A stretch of DNA of 57,311 nucleotides from Kiritimatiellia bacterium (GCA_030745755.1 JASLOA010000042.1:1-57311); one strand, 5' to 3'; positions 19,577-28,377 are shown, counted from the first letter of the stretch. Made by a program: numbers and translations. Notes: generated by a model not told the origin, from the letters alone.

Positions 19577-20803
19577 TCAGGACTTCATTGCGGCTATTTC
19601 AAGCGCCTTAAAGCGCTTGCGTTCTGGCGCCAGCATTTCGTTCTGGCGCGTTTCGAGATGTCTCAACAGCTTGTTGGCGGCACGGAGTCGTCCCTGCCGC
19701 ACACGAATGTCAGCCATATTCAAGTTGGCATAGATATCATCGCCAACCAACTTAAGCGCTCTCTTAAAGGCATCACAAGACTCGTCGACTCTCTTCTCTT
19801 TGAGCAGAATCAAACCCAGCGTATCCCACGCATGATGCACGGAGGGGTCCATCTCGACCGCCTTGCGCGCAAAGGGTTCGGCCTCTTTATGCTTGCCCAT
19901 CTCGCTGAGCAACCATGCCAGGTTGTTCAGCGACTCCGGGTGCGGGCGCTGCGCCACGCTATCCGTCAACTTGGCCTCTGCGCCTTTGTAGTCGCCCCGC
20001 ACAATGTCCATCGAGCCCTTCACGTACAGTGCATACGGATTGCCGGGATCATCGACGAGCAACGCACCGGCCAACTGCTCTGCCTCGTCCGTCTTACCCG
20101 TATCGAGATTGAGCTTCACCATCGCCTCACGCACGGCGACATCATCCGGATCAATGGTCAGCAACGATTGAATCATCTCCCTGGCACGCTCTATATGCCC
20201 GGCCCGAGCGAGATGAAGGGCTTTGTGGGTCTGTCGCGCATAGCGTGATTCCGGATGGGCATCGTTGCGATACTCGCCGGGCTCCGACACGGGATCGCCC
20301 TCGTCGTTGTCCGCCGTATCGCCCCCTTCTTCTTCGTCACCCTTCGCGGCCGGAGGCGGAGCCTCTTCCCGGGCCGGTGCCGAGGCAACCGGGCCCGCAG
20401 GTGCAGGGGTGGGAACGGGAGCGGGCGCAACGGGTTCCGCTTCAGCATCGGAATCGCTGCTGGAGTAGTAGAGACTCTTGTAGTCCTTGGCGTAGCGCGA
20501 GTAGCCGTAGTTGTAGTAGGCCGAGGAGTGACGCCCCAGCCGCGAGACCAGGACGTTGTTAAGGATGGACCCCAGGACATTCGCCGACACGCTGTCGAGC
20601 TGCTCGCGGGCACGCTGTAGCAACGTGCGTGTGCTCGTCCCGGATTTCACCACGATAATCACGCCGTCGAACAGAACGCTCATCACGCTGGCATCCGACA
20701 CGAACAGGATCGGCGGTGTGTCGATGATGACCCAATCGTAGTCTTTCTGGACCTCCTCCACGAACTCACGCATCCTTTCCGATCCGAGAAGCTCAGAGGG
20801 GTT
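19577..20803 (-). pseudogene. 5'-truncated BY-kinase (CpsD/Wzc-type) fused to a TPR domain
   Basis: The readable part starts at NPSELLGSERMREF and runs through the kinase Walker B (WVIIDTPPILFVSDA), to a Tyr-rich patch (YYNYGYSRYAKDY, probably autophosphorylated), a Pro/Ala/Glu-rich linker and a C-terminal TPR array (about 175-390). Everything before NPSELL is gone: the Wzz region, Walker A and Walker A'. A stop sits three codons upstream and the adjoining DNA codes a different protein on the other strand. The first ATG (20773) has no ribosome site. Kinases of this class control exopolysaccharide polymerisation, which fits the ligase gene that follows. The gene was either broken by rearrangement or cut by an assembly join. 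Confidence 0.75.
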
Positions 20804-21023
20804 GGATGATCAGGAGCTGCTCGACGAGGTGGACTTCGAAGACTCAACCGGAATGATGTTCGGGCTGCAGGTCGTCATGGGCGATCGCGTCCGCTACCTG
20901 GTTAATATCGACTACATCACGATGGACTTCGACGTGAACGCGCCGCTGGGCGTAACCCCGGACGATGATGAGTTCGAGCTGGAAGGCCTGGCCGTACAGT
21001 TCGGCGTACGCGGCGAATTCTAA
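20802..21023 (+). pseudogene. 3' fragment of an outer-membrane beta-barrel protein
   Basis: The last 73 codons of a barrel protein: alternating strands (GMMFGLQVVMGDRVRYLVNI, ITMDFDVNAPLG, LEGLAVQFGVRGEF) ending in the C-terminal Phe that outer-membrane proteins need. No ATG or ribosome site starts it; it begins exactly where the kinase gene on the other strand loses its reading. An intrinsic terminator follows directly, so the 3' end is natural. Confidence 0.6.
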
Positions 21024-21047
21024 GATAGTTTGTGATCCGTACCCGCA

Positions 21048-21087
21048 AGCCCTTCTGTCGCAACTGCGGCAGGAGGGCTTTTTTTGT
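21048..21087 (+). terminator. Rho-independent terminator after the barrel fragment
   Basis: AAGCCCT (21048-21054) pairs with AGGGCTT (21075-21081), with an inner CTG/CAG extension, followed by a run of T. Confidence 0.85.
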
Positions 21088-21095
21088 GTGTTGAA

Positions 21096-21111
21096 GCACA
21101 GCTATGTGCTA
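21096..21111. promoter_or_regulatory. Inverted repeat before the CAAX-type protease
   Basis: AGCACA-GCTA-TGTGCT lies 13 bases before the start at 21125. It has perfect six-base arms and could be an operator or a small hairpin over the ribosome site. The regulator is unknown. Confidence 0.35.
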
Positions 21112-21124
21112 ATAGGTATAGCGT

Positions 21125-21835
21125 ATGGAAAGTATTGATAGCAGACGAGGGGTTCACTTGCCGGCGATGCCCGCGGGAATTGCGCACGTCGTGCCGTTTG
21201 TGGTGTGGCTGCTGTGGATGATGATTCCCGGGCTGTCCCCGGTGACCAGCTACACGTGGTGCACGGCGGCCACGCTGCTTGCCCTTGTCATCTGTCGCCC
21301 CTGGCGCTGGTATCGCGGCCCCCAGATACGACACTTGCCGGCGACTGTCATCGTGGGTGCGGTGGTGTGCTGGGTCTGGATTCTGCCGGAGTCGGCCTGG
21401 ATGCAGACGCACGGGGCGTGGTTCTACTCGTTCTATCAGCGCGTGGGAATCCTGGGCAGTGATACGGCTGTAGACCGGTCTTTTGCACCTGAAAATGCAG
21501 GATGGCTCTATACGATCATCCGTCTGTGCGGATCGGCATTTGTGATCGCACTGGCGGAAGAGGTCTTCTGGCGCGGATTCGCCTACCGGCGCCTGCAGCA
21601 GGTTCAGTTCCTTGAAGCACACCCCGAAGACTTCAGCATCTTTGCGTTCGCGGTGGTGGCGATTGCTTTTGGATTCGAGCATGCCCGCTGGTTCGTGGGC
21701 ATCATAGCGGGAGTAGGCTACGGACTGCTCTACATCAAGACACGCAACCTCTGGTCCGCCATCCTGGCCCACATCATCACAAACTGGCTGCTGGGACTGT
21801 ATGTGCTGCGCACGCAGGCTTACCAGTTCTGGTAG
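21125..21835 (+). CDS. CPBP-family intramembrane protease (exosortase-associated CAAX type)
   Basis: 236 residues, about seven membrane segments. The CPBP/Abi catalytic motifs are present: EEVFWRGFAYRRL (Glu-Glu-x3-Arg), FGFEHARWFVG and HIITNWLLG. The overall form matches the CAAX-protease-related proteins that accompany PEP-CTERM/exosortase systems, which ties it to the exopolysaccharide genes on the left. No exosortase is in the window. The ribosome site is weak and the start is the first ATG after the inverted repeat. Confidence 0.75.
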   Translation: MESIDSRRGVHLPAMPAGIAHVVPFVVWLLWMMIPGLSPVTSYTWCTAATLLALVICRPWRWYRGPQIRHLPATVIVGAVVCWVWILPESAWMQTHGAWFYSFYQRVGILGSDTAVDRSFAPENAGWLYTIIRLCGSAFVIALAEEVFWRGFAYRRLQQVQFLEAHPEDFSIFAFAVVAIAFGFEHARWFVGIIAGVGYGLLYIKTRNLWSAILAHIITNWLLGLYVLRTQAYQFW

Positions 21836-21857
21836 AATGGGTGGACCCAAACACAGA

Positions 21858-21880
21858 CGGCCCGCTCTCCGGGCGGGCCG
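21858..21880. terminator. GC-rich hairpin between convergent genes
   Basis: CGGCCCGC pairs with GCGGGCCG. It sits between the CAAX-type protease stop (21835) and the stop of the minus-strand membrane protein (21908); the minus strand continues with a T-rich stretch. It probably serves both. Confidence 0.5.
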
Positions 21881-21907
21881 CGAAATCACCACGTTTCCTG
21901 ATCTGCC

Positions 21908-22657
21908 CTACTCCACCTTCTCTTCCCCGGCAGCCGGATCCGCCGCGGGCGTTTCGGCCGGGACAGGCTCGGGTGCCGGTGCCGGCTCAGGCGCCGGGGG
22001 TGGTACCGGAGCTGGGGCTGGAGGGGGCTCGGGTGCCGGTGCGGCTTCGACCGGAGCCGCGCCGCCGGCGGTCAACTCGCGGTAGGCCACGGCGTACATG
22101 CACCAGGCGATCGGCATCGTTACGATGACACCTATACCGCATACAGCCGACCCGGCGCTACCGATCATGCTGACCACAAGGAAATACCCGAGCAGAGGCC
22201 AGATGTTCGGTTTGACCATTGCCCAACTGGCCATGGATGCCGGCCAGAACGCCATCTTCTTCTCCACAATCAGGTAGGGTGCGAACATGATGAGAGCCCC
22301 AATAAAGAGTCCACCCACACTGATCACAGGAATCAGGATGCCGCATGTAGCCAATGCGAGGAGATAGGCCGCGAGCATAATCGCGCTCCATACCAGTACG
22401 AATAGAAACGACTGCAGAAAGAAGCCGAATCCCTCAAACAGTGTGCTCACTTCCGGCTTGCCCTGCTTATCGACCAGCCTGAGCGTCACAAGAGCCAGTC
22501 CCGCCATCATCGGGCCGGCAAGAATCCCAAAGCTCACACCGGCGAGCAACTGCGCCACCAGAGACACCAGGATGAGCGGACCTATGTTCTCCTTGAAGAG
22601 ATCAAACCCCTGTCCCCAACCACTCTCCGAACTTAACCTGTTGAGTCGCCATAACAT
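21908..22657 (-). CDS. Membrane protein of unknown function with Pro/Ala-rich tail
   Basis: 249 residues. The N-terminal part (GWGQGFDLFKENIGPLILVS) and five or six membrane segments resemble the DUF975-like 'glycerophosphoryl diester phosphodiesterase membrane domain' group. The last 55 residues are a cytosolic Pro/Ala/Glu tract (PEPPPAPAPVPPPAPEPAPA) built from simple repeats. AGGAG lies just before the ATG (22657; a GTG one codon earlier is also possible). The function is unknown. It may be co-transcribed with the DUF2752 gene upstream. Confidence 0.65.
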   Translation of the reverse strand: MLWRLNRLSSESGWGQGFDLFKENIGPLILVSLVAQLLAGVSFGILAGPMMAGLALVTLRLVDKQGKPEVSTLFEGFGFFLQSFLFVLVWSAIMLAAYLLALATCGILIPVISVGGLFIGALIMFAPYLIVEKKMAFWPASMASWAMVKPNIWPLLGYFLVVSMIGSAGSAVCGIGVIVTMPIAWCMYAVAYRELTAGGAAPVEAAPAPEPPPAPAPVPPPAPEPAPAPEPVPAETPAADPAAGEEKVE

Positions 22658-22704
22658 CACTCCTTTTATTGACAGCCGATTCAGCGCCGCCTACGGCAGA
22701 GATA

Positions 22705-23031
22705 CTAGCACCGCCCCTTCCCATTGCAAGAGCGGAAGATCCAAATCAGGCTCTTAAAGAACACGGCCATCGCAACAGCAATCACGGGCACGATCAGCCA
22801 ATGGGTACGTATCGATGCACTGAACTGTCCGGTGGCGAACAGGCAGAGCGCCCGCGTCATGCCGCAGCCGGGACAGTGCCAACCCACGACACGGCGCCAG
22901 AGACAGATGATGGGGGCGTCGTTGACGTGACGTGCGAATAGCCGGCCAAACAGGAGTGCGACCGGGAGGCTGAGTGCACCCCCGATGTGAACCACCCATT
23001 GTGTGACAGTGTATCCCGCTTTTTGGACCAT
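22705..23031 (-). CDS. DUF2752 small membrane protein
   Basis: 108 residues with two or three membrane segments and the DUF2752 motif CPGCGMTRALCLFATGQF. The family is widespread and of unknown role; the Cys pair may bind metal or sit at the membrane face. The ATG at 23031 is chosen: the alternative TTG at 23067 lies inside the stem of an intrinsic terminator, so its codons cannot be real. Confidence 0.75.
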   Translation of the reverse strand: MVQKAGYTVTQWVVHIGGALSLPVALLFGRLFARHVNDAPIICLWRRVVGWHCPGCGMTRALCLFATGQFSASIRTHWLIVPVIAVAMAVFFKSLIWIFRSCNGKGRC

Positions 23032-23044
23032 GCAGACGATTATG

Positions 23045-23080
23045 CCCAAAAAGAAAGAGAGCCGCAACTTGCGTTGCGGC
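23045..23080 (-). terminator. Rho-independent terminator upstream of the DUF2752 gene
   Basis: GCCGCAAC-GCAA-GTTGCGGC on the minus strand, followed by TCTCTTTCTTTTTG. It lies before, not after, the DUF2752 start, so it ends a transcript that begins further upstream on the minus strand. Confidence 0.75.
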
Positions 23081-23186
23081 CCCCCTTGGCGTACCCGCCT
23101 TTGGTAGCCCTTTGGTCAGTGAGTGCCGAACTCTCTCTGTCCCATTCTCGGGAGCGGTCCAGGTCTTCAGACCAACCTCGGGTCGC
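23047..23186 (-). ncRNA. Candidate sigma-54-dependent small RNA of about 140 nt
   Basis: The stretch between a predicted sigma-54 start (about 23186) and an intrinsic terminator (23045-23080) has no convincing reading frame. It can fold small hairpins (GGTC-TGAA-GACC; GGCG-GGTA-CGCC) and carries GGA/GGGA triplets. No known RNA family was recognised. The alternative is a leader with an attenuator for the DUF2752 gene. Existence is inferred from the promoter-terminator pair. Confidence 0.45.
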
Positions 23187-23196
23187 TTTAATATAA

Positions 23197-23212
23197 AGCA
23201 CTACGCGTGCCA
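23197..23212 (-). promoter_or_regulatory. Sigma-54 promoter (minus strand)
   Basis: On the minus strand: TTGGCACG then CGTA then GTGCT, close to the -24/-12 consensus, with GG and GC exactly spaced. The predicted start is about 23186. An inverted repeat at 23352-23372 lies about 170-190 bases upstream, suitable for an enhancer-binding activator. Confidence 0.65.
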
Positions 23213-23351
23213 ACCTAGGGAATCTCCCGTACCTTGACATTCTCTTGACAAACTGCCGATAAAGCCGGAAAAGGCCGTCACAACTGACCAATCTGAGTGA
23301 CAAAGGCCGTTACAGCGGGGGTAAGAAGTAAAACCTAAGCCCTATGTCCGG

Positions 23352-23372
23352 TGTCTCAGACGGTTTGAGACA
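23352..23372. promoter_or_regulatory. Upstream activator site: TGTCTCA-N7-TGAGACA
   Basis: Perfect seven-base arms around a seven-base spacer (GACGGTT). The same half-sites occur upstream of the other sigma-54 promoter (45858-45908), which suggests one shared enhancer-binding protein. Confidence 0.55.
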
Positions 23373-23420
23373 GGTGATACAGACCCATCCAACTAAGGTC
23401 TGATAACCCTTGGTACTATA

Positions 23421-23443
23421 CGGCCCGCGGCGGAGCGCGGGCC
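23421..23443. repeat. GC-rich palindrome, family C copy 1
   Basis: CGGCCCGCG and CGCGGGCC flank GCGGAG. A near-identical element lies at 38642-38669 (GCGGCCCGCGCGGAGCGCGG and on). It sits 12 bases past the stop of the DUF362 gene and may end its transcript, although no T-run follows. Confidence 0.5.
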
Positions 23444-23454
23444 GAGCACCAACA

Positions 23455-24615
23455 CTACCGCAGACACTTGTCGCGATCGGCCATGCGCTGGAACAGGGGG
23501 CTGAGCTGCATGTCGACCGCTTTGGCGGGACAGACCTCGTGGCAGCAGCAGCACTCGATGCACTGCTTGGGGGCGAGCAGCGGCTTCTCGCCTTTCTCTT
23601 GTGTGAGCGCGTCGGCCGGACAGGTCCGGACACAGAGGCCGCAGGCGACACAGTTGTCGGAGAAGGCTGGACGACACCAGAGCAGCGGCGCAAATAGGCG
23701 TGCAAACCAAGACGGCACAAGACGCGTTCGAAGCGTGTTGGGCAGCTCCACGGGCCCTGCAACCAGGTTGTCCACGTTGACCCCAACCACCCGGATTCGC
23801 CGCTCGTCGTGCTCCCCCACCCCACGCCGGCGCAGCACCGGAAGATAAGGGACCGCGCGCGGCTCCAGGCCGAGTGCCCGGCAGATGCAGCGGTCCAGTG
23901 CCACGCCATCGGCGCTGGCGGCCACAAATCCCATCGGGGTCGGCTCGCCCGACGAGGGGCCATTGCCGGTCATCCCTACCACACCGTCCGCAATGGTGAG
24001 GGCGGGCCGTACCACACCATAAATCGACGCCACCACGCGTCCGAAATCGGCCGCATTGAAGTACTGCTTGTGCAGGCCGGCCTTGGCCATGCCCGGCACA
24101 CATCCGTAGATGTTCTTGACCGCACAAGTGAGACTCGTCATCACGTGGGTCTTCACCTTGGGCAGGTTGATCACCACATCGGCATCCAGCACGCGCCGGG
24201 CAATATCGAATACCTGCCGCTCCTCCCGGAACTCCCGCGCGCCGCCCTGCTCCAGCGTGATCAGCTCCACGCCCTCTTCTTCGCACAGCACGCGCATGCC
24301 GGTGCGCTCCCACACACGCTCATGCTTGATCACGCTGGCGGGACTGTCACCCACCAAGCATGTTCCTCCCGCCTCCTTCACCAGTCGAATCGCTGCGCGC
24401 ACAATCTCCGGATGCGTCGTGATGGCCGCCTCCGGAGCAGCATCCGTCAGAAGGTTTGGCTTGAGCAAAACCGTCTGGCCCGGCTGCACGTAGGTGCCGA
24501 TCCCGCCAACGGCATCCACCGCCGCACGCACCGCCGGCGCCACAACAGCAGGGGCATAGTCGGGGCACCGCTCAAATGCAACGATCGTACTGGTATCGGG
24601 TCCAGGGCTGGTCAT
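23455..24615 (-). CDS. DUF362 protein with 2[4Fe-4S] ferredoxin domain
   Basis: 386 residues. Residues 1 to about 300 are a DUF362 domain (VLLKPNLLTDAAPEAAITTH, CLVGDSPASVIKHERVWERT, INLPKVKTHVMTSLTCAVKN). The C-terminal part carries two ferredoxin motifs (CVACGLCVRTCPADAL; CIECCCCHEVCPAKAV). The family is common in anaerobes and is thought to couple a substrate pocket to electron transfer; the reaction is unknown. It is the last minus-strand gene after tadC, separated by 94 bases, so it may be independent of the pilus operon. Confidence 0.85.
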   Translation of the reverse strand: MTSPGPDTSTIVAFERCPDYAPAVVAPAVRAAVDAVGGIGTYVQPGQTVLLKPNLLTDAAPEAAITTHPEIVRAAIRLVKEAGGTCLVGDSPASVIKHERVWERTGMRVLCEEEGVELITLEQGGAREFREERQVFDIARRVLDADVVINLPKVKTHVMTSLTCAVKNIYGCVPGMAKAGLHKQYFNAADFGRVVASIYGVVRPALTIADGVVGMTGNGPSSGEPTPMGFVAASADGVALDRCICRALGLEPRAVPYLPVLRRRGVGEHDERRIRVVGVNVDNLVAGPVELPNTLRTRLVPSWFARLFAPLLWCRPAFSDNCVACGLCVRTCPADALTQEKGEKPLLAPKQCIECCCCHEVCPAKAVDMQLSPLFQRMADRDKCLR

Positions 24616-24709
24616 GGGAGGGAGTTAAGCACGAAAGCACGCAAGACGCATAGAAAATCGTACACCCACTATGCGATTGAATGGGCGGGCTTGCCGGATC
24701 GTGTCGTGC

Positions 24710-25630
24710 TCAGAAGCCCTGCTGGATCACCCGGACCATGATGGGCCCGAGCAGGACGATGAAGACAGAGGGGAAGATGAAGAGCATGAGGGGGGCAAGC
24801 ATCTTCACCGGGGCTTCGTTAGCGAGGCGTTCGGCCCGCTCGAAACGGCGCTGGCGCATCTGGTCGGATTGAATTCTCAGAATGGATCCAATGCTCACAC
24901 CCAACTCATCGGCCTGCACCAGCGCGTTCACGACCGAGCGCAGGTCGGGCAGGCTGACGCGGCCCGACAGGTCGCGCAGGGCTTCACGCCGCGTCTTCCC
25001 GAGCTGAATCAGGCGTACCACCCGGATCAACTCTTCGTTCAAGGCATCGATCTTCTGCTGCTCCGTGTTGCGGCGCAGGGCGGTCATGAAGTCCATGCCC
25101 GCCTCTACCGAGAGCGTCAGAATATCCAATGTAAAGGGCAGTGCCCGCTGGATGCTGCGATGGCGCTCTGACAGGGCCTGCTGCAGCCACAACCCGGGAT
25201 AGACAACACACCATAGCGGACCCATGGCGTAGACAAGCGGCCCCAGCTTGGCGCCCATGGGGCCGTGCCAATGCGGGACCACACCCACCATCAACAGGCA
25301 CCAGATGGTTCCGAGCAGGAGGGGCAGAATAACGCGAAGCGCAAGAAACTCTGTTGGCGTCAGCAGATCCTCAAAGCCCGCCGCGGTGATCTTCCGCGCG
25401 AGGCGGTCACGCATCTTCGCAAAAGCCGCCGTGTCGAAGACCGGAGCCAGGTTGGGCGCCAGCGGAAGCAGTAGACGGAAGATCAAAGGAAGGCGCCGTT
25501 CCTGGCGCCGGCCATCAGCCAGCGTTACGTACGTGATCTGGCGCGCGACAAACAGGCAGTACCAGCTCAGGCCGGCAATTGCTGCGGCCCAGAGCGAGGC
25601 AAGTAAGATCTGAAAAGCACGTTCGGTCAT
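24710..25630 (-). CDS. tadC: Tad pilus inner-membrane platform protein TadC
   Basis: 306 residues of the GspF/TadC fold: an N-terminal membrane segment (LWAAAIAGLSWYCLFVARQI), a cytosolic helical domain with LPFTLDILTLSVEAGMDFMT and the matching DLRSVVNALVQADELGVSIG, and terminal membrane helices (LAPLMLFIFPSVFIVLLGPI). With TadB it forms the platform that the CpaF ATPase turns. It lies three bases after tadB. Confidence 0.88.
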   Translation of the reverse strand: MTERAFQILLASLWAAAIAGLSWYCLFVARQITYVTLADGRRQERRLPLIFRLLLPLAPNLAPVFDTAAFAKMRDRLARKITAAGFEDLLTPTEFLALRVILPLLLGTIWCLLMVGVVPHWHGPMGAKLGPLVYAMGPLWCVVYPGLWLQQALSERHRSIQRALPFTLDILTLSVEAGMDFMTALRRNTEQQKIDALNEELIRVVRLIQLGKTRREALRDLSGRVSLPDLRSVVNALVQADELGVSIGSILRIQSDQMRQRRFERAERLANEAPVKMLAPLMLFIFPSVFIVLLGPIMVRVIQQGF

Positions 25631-25633
25631 AGT

Positions 25634-26509
25634 CTAAATATCAATACGGATGATCTTTCGAATAAAGAAGCCACCGAGGGCAATCAGGATTCCTGCGACT
25701 CCCAGCGCAATCAACCCGATCCGAGAATGCAGAAAAGGCATCATCAGGCCCGGGTCTACAAAGAGAAGGGCGAGCAGAATGACCACCGGCATAGCTCCCA
25801 CCACGATGCCCTGCAGACGCCCCTGCGCGGTGAGGGTCTGAATCCGGTTTTCAATACGCAACCGCTCCCGAATGGTCTCAGATATCTTGTCAAAGATCTC
25901 GGTCAGGTTTCCCCCGGCGCGACGCGAAGCCTCGATCGCCGCCACAACAAGCGTCAGGTCATCGCTACCCACGTGGCGCGACATGTTGGCCAGAGCATCC
26001 GAGAACGCTACACCCACACGCGTCTCCTGGAGCAGAACATCAAACTCCTGCGCAATAGGGTTCTCCCCTTCGCGCACCACCGCTTCGAATGACTGCGTAA
26101 TACTGAACCCCGCCTTAAGCGCATTGCTCATGCTGACCAGCGTGTCGGCCAGCTGGCCATTGAAGCGTTTCAGACGCCGCGCCTTAAGCAGGTTCAGCAG
26201 CCAGTGCGGCAGATGAAACGCCGCGAGGCCCCCAAGCCCGCCAATGCCGCACCCCACCAACACGCCCGTGATCGTCGTCAGGTTGCCGGTCAGGAAGAAC
26301 AGCAACAGAAACGTCAGCGCAGCGAAGGCCCAACCGGCTTCAGCGATACGGCGTGGCGGAATAAACAGGAAGACATCCTCGAATGCCCGTGCGGTCTCTT
26401 GCGAGTAGGTGCCGGAGTAGATCTCGGCGCCAGAGTAGAAAGCACGCAACAGCGTGTAGGCCAGGCCGGTCATGCTAACGGCAAAGAGTATGGCGATTAG
26501 AACAGTCAT
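25634..26509 (-). CDS. tadB: Tad pilus inner-membrane platform protein TadB
   Basis: 291 residues: N-terminal membrane helices (about 1-25, 65-105), then the GspF-type domain (LADTLVSMSNALKAGFSITQ; VVREGENPIAQEFDVLLQET; LVVAAIEASRRAGGNLTEIF) and two C-terminal helices. It partners TadC. A palindromic repeat separates it from the CpaF gene upstream (156-base gap), which could form a stabilising hairpin in the operon mRNA. Confidence 0.88.
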   Translation of the reverse strand: MTVLIAILFAVSMTGLAYTLLRAFYSGAEIYSGTYSQETARAFEDVFLFIPPRRIAEAGWAFAALTFLLLFFLTGNLTTITGVLVGCGIGGLGGLAAFHLPHWLLNLLKARRLKRFNGQLADTLVSMSNALKAGFSITQSFEAVVREGENPIAQEFDVLLQETRVGVAFSDALANMSRHVGSDDLTLVVAAIEASRRAGGNLTEIFDKISETIRERLRIENRIQTLTAQGRLQGIVVGAMPVVILLALLFVDPGLMMPFLHSRIGLIALGVAGILIALGGFFIRKIIRIDI

Positions 26510-26540
26510 AAATGGGCCTTACGGCCAGTATCCTCACTGT

Positions 26541-26615
26541 GTCATCCCGAGCCTGTCGAGGGATCTCCAATAGCTCTCAACGCATTGGAGATTCCTCGGC
26601 TTCGCTCGGAATGAC
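26541..26615. repeat. Palindromic REP-like repeat, family A copy 2
   Basis: The left arm GTCATCCCGAGCCTGTCGAG pairs with the right arm CTCGGCTTCGCTCGGAATGA around a short variable centre. It lies inside the tad operon, between the CpaF-type ATPase gene and tadB. Confidence 0.75.
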
Positions 26616-26665
26616 AAACAGTCTATTCAGGCTCTCCTCAACTACTACACCTTCATAACTACCAG

Positions 26666-28369
26666 CTACTGATTCAGATCTTTTCTCGGATCAAATATCG
26701 ACCGCTCTATCGTGAGTCCGCGTGATTCAATCTGGTCGACGAATGTTGGGACAGAGCCCGTGGGCTGGAAATGCCCTTCCACGCGTCCGTCGCTGTCCAC
26801 ACCGGTCTGCACGAACTCAAAAATGTCCTGCATAACGACCTGGTCACCCTCGAGGCCGATGACCTCGGTTACCTGGGTGACCTTGCGGCTGCCGTCGCTC
26901 ATGCGCGATTCGTGGACGATAAGATCGATGGCTGAAGCGATCTGCTCACGGATAGCGCGTACGGGCAGATCCATCCCGGACATGAGCACCATCGTTTCGA
27001 GACGCGATATGACGTCGCGCGGTGCATTGGCGTGCACGGTTGTGAGCGAACCGTCATGGCCCGTGTTCATGGCCTGCAACATGTCCAGCGCCTCACCGCC
27101 GCGACACTCGCCCACCACCACCCGGTCGGGCCTCATGCGCAGCGCATTCCGCACGAGGTCACGAATGGTGATCTGTCCGCGCCCCTCGATGTTGGGCGGG
27201 CGAGCCTCGAGCCGGACGATATGGTCCTGCTTGAGGCGCAGTTCAGCAGCGTCTTCGATCGTCACAATACGGTCGCTCTCGGGCAAGAAACTGCTGAGCA
27301 CGTTGAGCAGCGAGGTCTTACCCGAACCGGTCCCGCCCGATATCACGATGTTCTTGCGCAGGACGACGGCCAACTTCACAAACTCAACAATCTCCGGGGT
27401 GAGCGTATTGAACCGAATGAAATCCACCTCCGTGAACGGGATCTTCGCAAATTTTCGGATGGTCAGACTGGGACCGGTCAGCGAGAGCGGCGGAATGATG
27501 GCGTTGACACGCGAACCGTCCGGCAGGCGCGCATCGACGTAGGGCTGACTCTCATCCACACGTCGCCCGAGCGGCGACACAATGCGCTCGATAATGGCCA
27601 TGACCGAGGAATCATCCATGAATGTCAGCGACGACAGTTCCAGGCGACCGTTGCGCTCCACGTAGACGTGGTCGTGACCGTTCACCATGATCTCGGTGAT
27701 ATCCTCGTCGTCCAGAAGGTCCACCAGGGGGCCCAGTCCGACCGCCTCGTTGTAGATCTGGCGCGTGAGAGCCTCGGGTTCGATTCCCGGCGGCAGCCGA
27801 TCCTGCACATCCTGCACAATGGCGCCGATCGTGGAGAGCGCCCGGTCCTGCAGCTCCTTCTCATCAATGTGTGAAGCGGCCAGACGCTTGATGTCGAGCC
27901 GCTTCAGAAGCTCGGTGTGAATCTGTTGTTTGATGGCCCGCTCACGCGATGTTTGCCGTGGCGGCGTAGCTTCACCCACCGGGGACGCGGTCGATTCCGG
28001 AACCGCCTCCGGCACGGGAGGAGCGACATCCGGTTCCGGTCGAGGGGCCGGCACCGGCGGGGCGTCCACCCCTTCTGCGCGGACACTGATCACGAAAGGA
28101 CCAATGGTCAGGTCGGCGCTCGCGGGAATGTTGGCATTCCCTTCCACACGAATTCCGGAAACAAACGTGCCTGACTCAGAGGCCAAATCTTCGACCGAAG
28201 ACCCGGCCTCAGAAATGGTCAGAATGGCGTGGCGCGGATCAACATCGATGTGGGGGAGATGCAGATTGCAGTCATCGTCGCGCCCGATCGTGTATATGCC
28301 TTCGCTGACCGGAACGCTCGTCACGTCACCGTTGGGACGACGGATATCAAGTTGGATGTTGCCGGCCAT
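26666..28369 (-). CDS. cpaF: FHA-domain/CpaF (TadA) secretion ATPase fusion
   Basis: 567 residues. An FHA phosphothreonine-binding domain (1-95; YTIGRDDDCNLHLPHIDVDP) is joined by a Pro/Glu-rich linker (100-140) to a complete CpaF/TadA hexameric ATPase that powers Tad pilus assembly. The ATPase has Walker A GGTGSGKTS (345-353), an acidic ASP box (TIEDAAELRL), the Walker B region (RMRPDRVVVGECRGGEALDM) and a His box (HDGSLTTVHANAPRDV). The FHA graft suggests control by Ser/Thr phosphorylation; the kinase is not in the window. It lies 8 bases after the CpaB gene. Confidence 0.92.
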   Translation of the reverse strand: MAGNIQLDIRRPNGDVTSVPVSEGIYTIGRDDDCNLHLPHIDVDPRHAILTISEAGSSVEDLASESGTFVSGIRVEGNANIPASADLTIGPFVISVRAEGVDAPPVPAPRPEPDVAPPVPEAVPESTASPVGEATPPRQTSRERAIKQQIHTELLKRLDIKRLAASHIDEKELQDRALSTIGAIVQDVQDRLPPGIEPEALTRQIYNEAVGLGPLVDLLDDEDITEIMVNGHDHVYVERNGRLELSSLTFMDDSSVMAIIERIVSPLGRRVDESQPYVDARLPDGSRVNAIIPPLSLTGPSLTIRKFAKIPFTEVDFIRFNTLTPEIVEFVKLAVVLRKNIVISGGTGSGKTSLLNVLSSFLPESDRIVTIEDAAELRLKQDHIVRLEARPPNIEGRGQITIRDLVRNALRMRPDRVVVGECRGGEALDMLQAMNTGHDGSLTTVHANAPRDVISRLETMVLMSGMDLPVRAIREQIASAIDLIVHESRMSDGSRKVTQVTEVIGLEGDQVVMQDIFEFVQTGVDSDGRVEGHFQPTGSVPTFVDQIESRGLTIERSIFDPRKDLNQ

Positions 28370-28377
28370 AGGACTTC

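Noticed and set aside
23032..23067. TTG start adding 12 residues to the DUF2752 protein
   Set aside because: Those codons are the stem and T-run of an intrinsic terminator.
23047..23186. Cyclic-di-GMP (GEMM) or other known riboswitch
   Set aside because: Some GGGAC and GGGTA words are present, but the conserved core of GEMM and the paired P2/P3 layout could not be matched.
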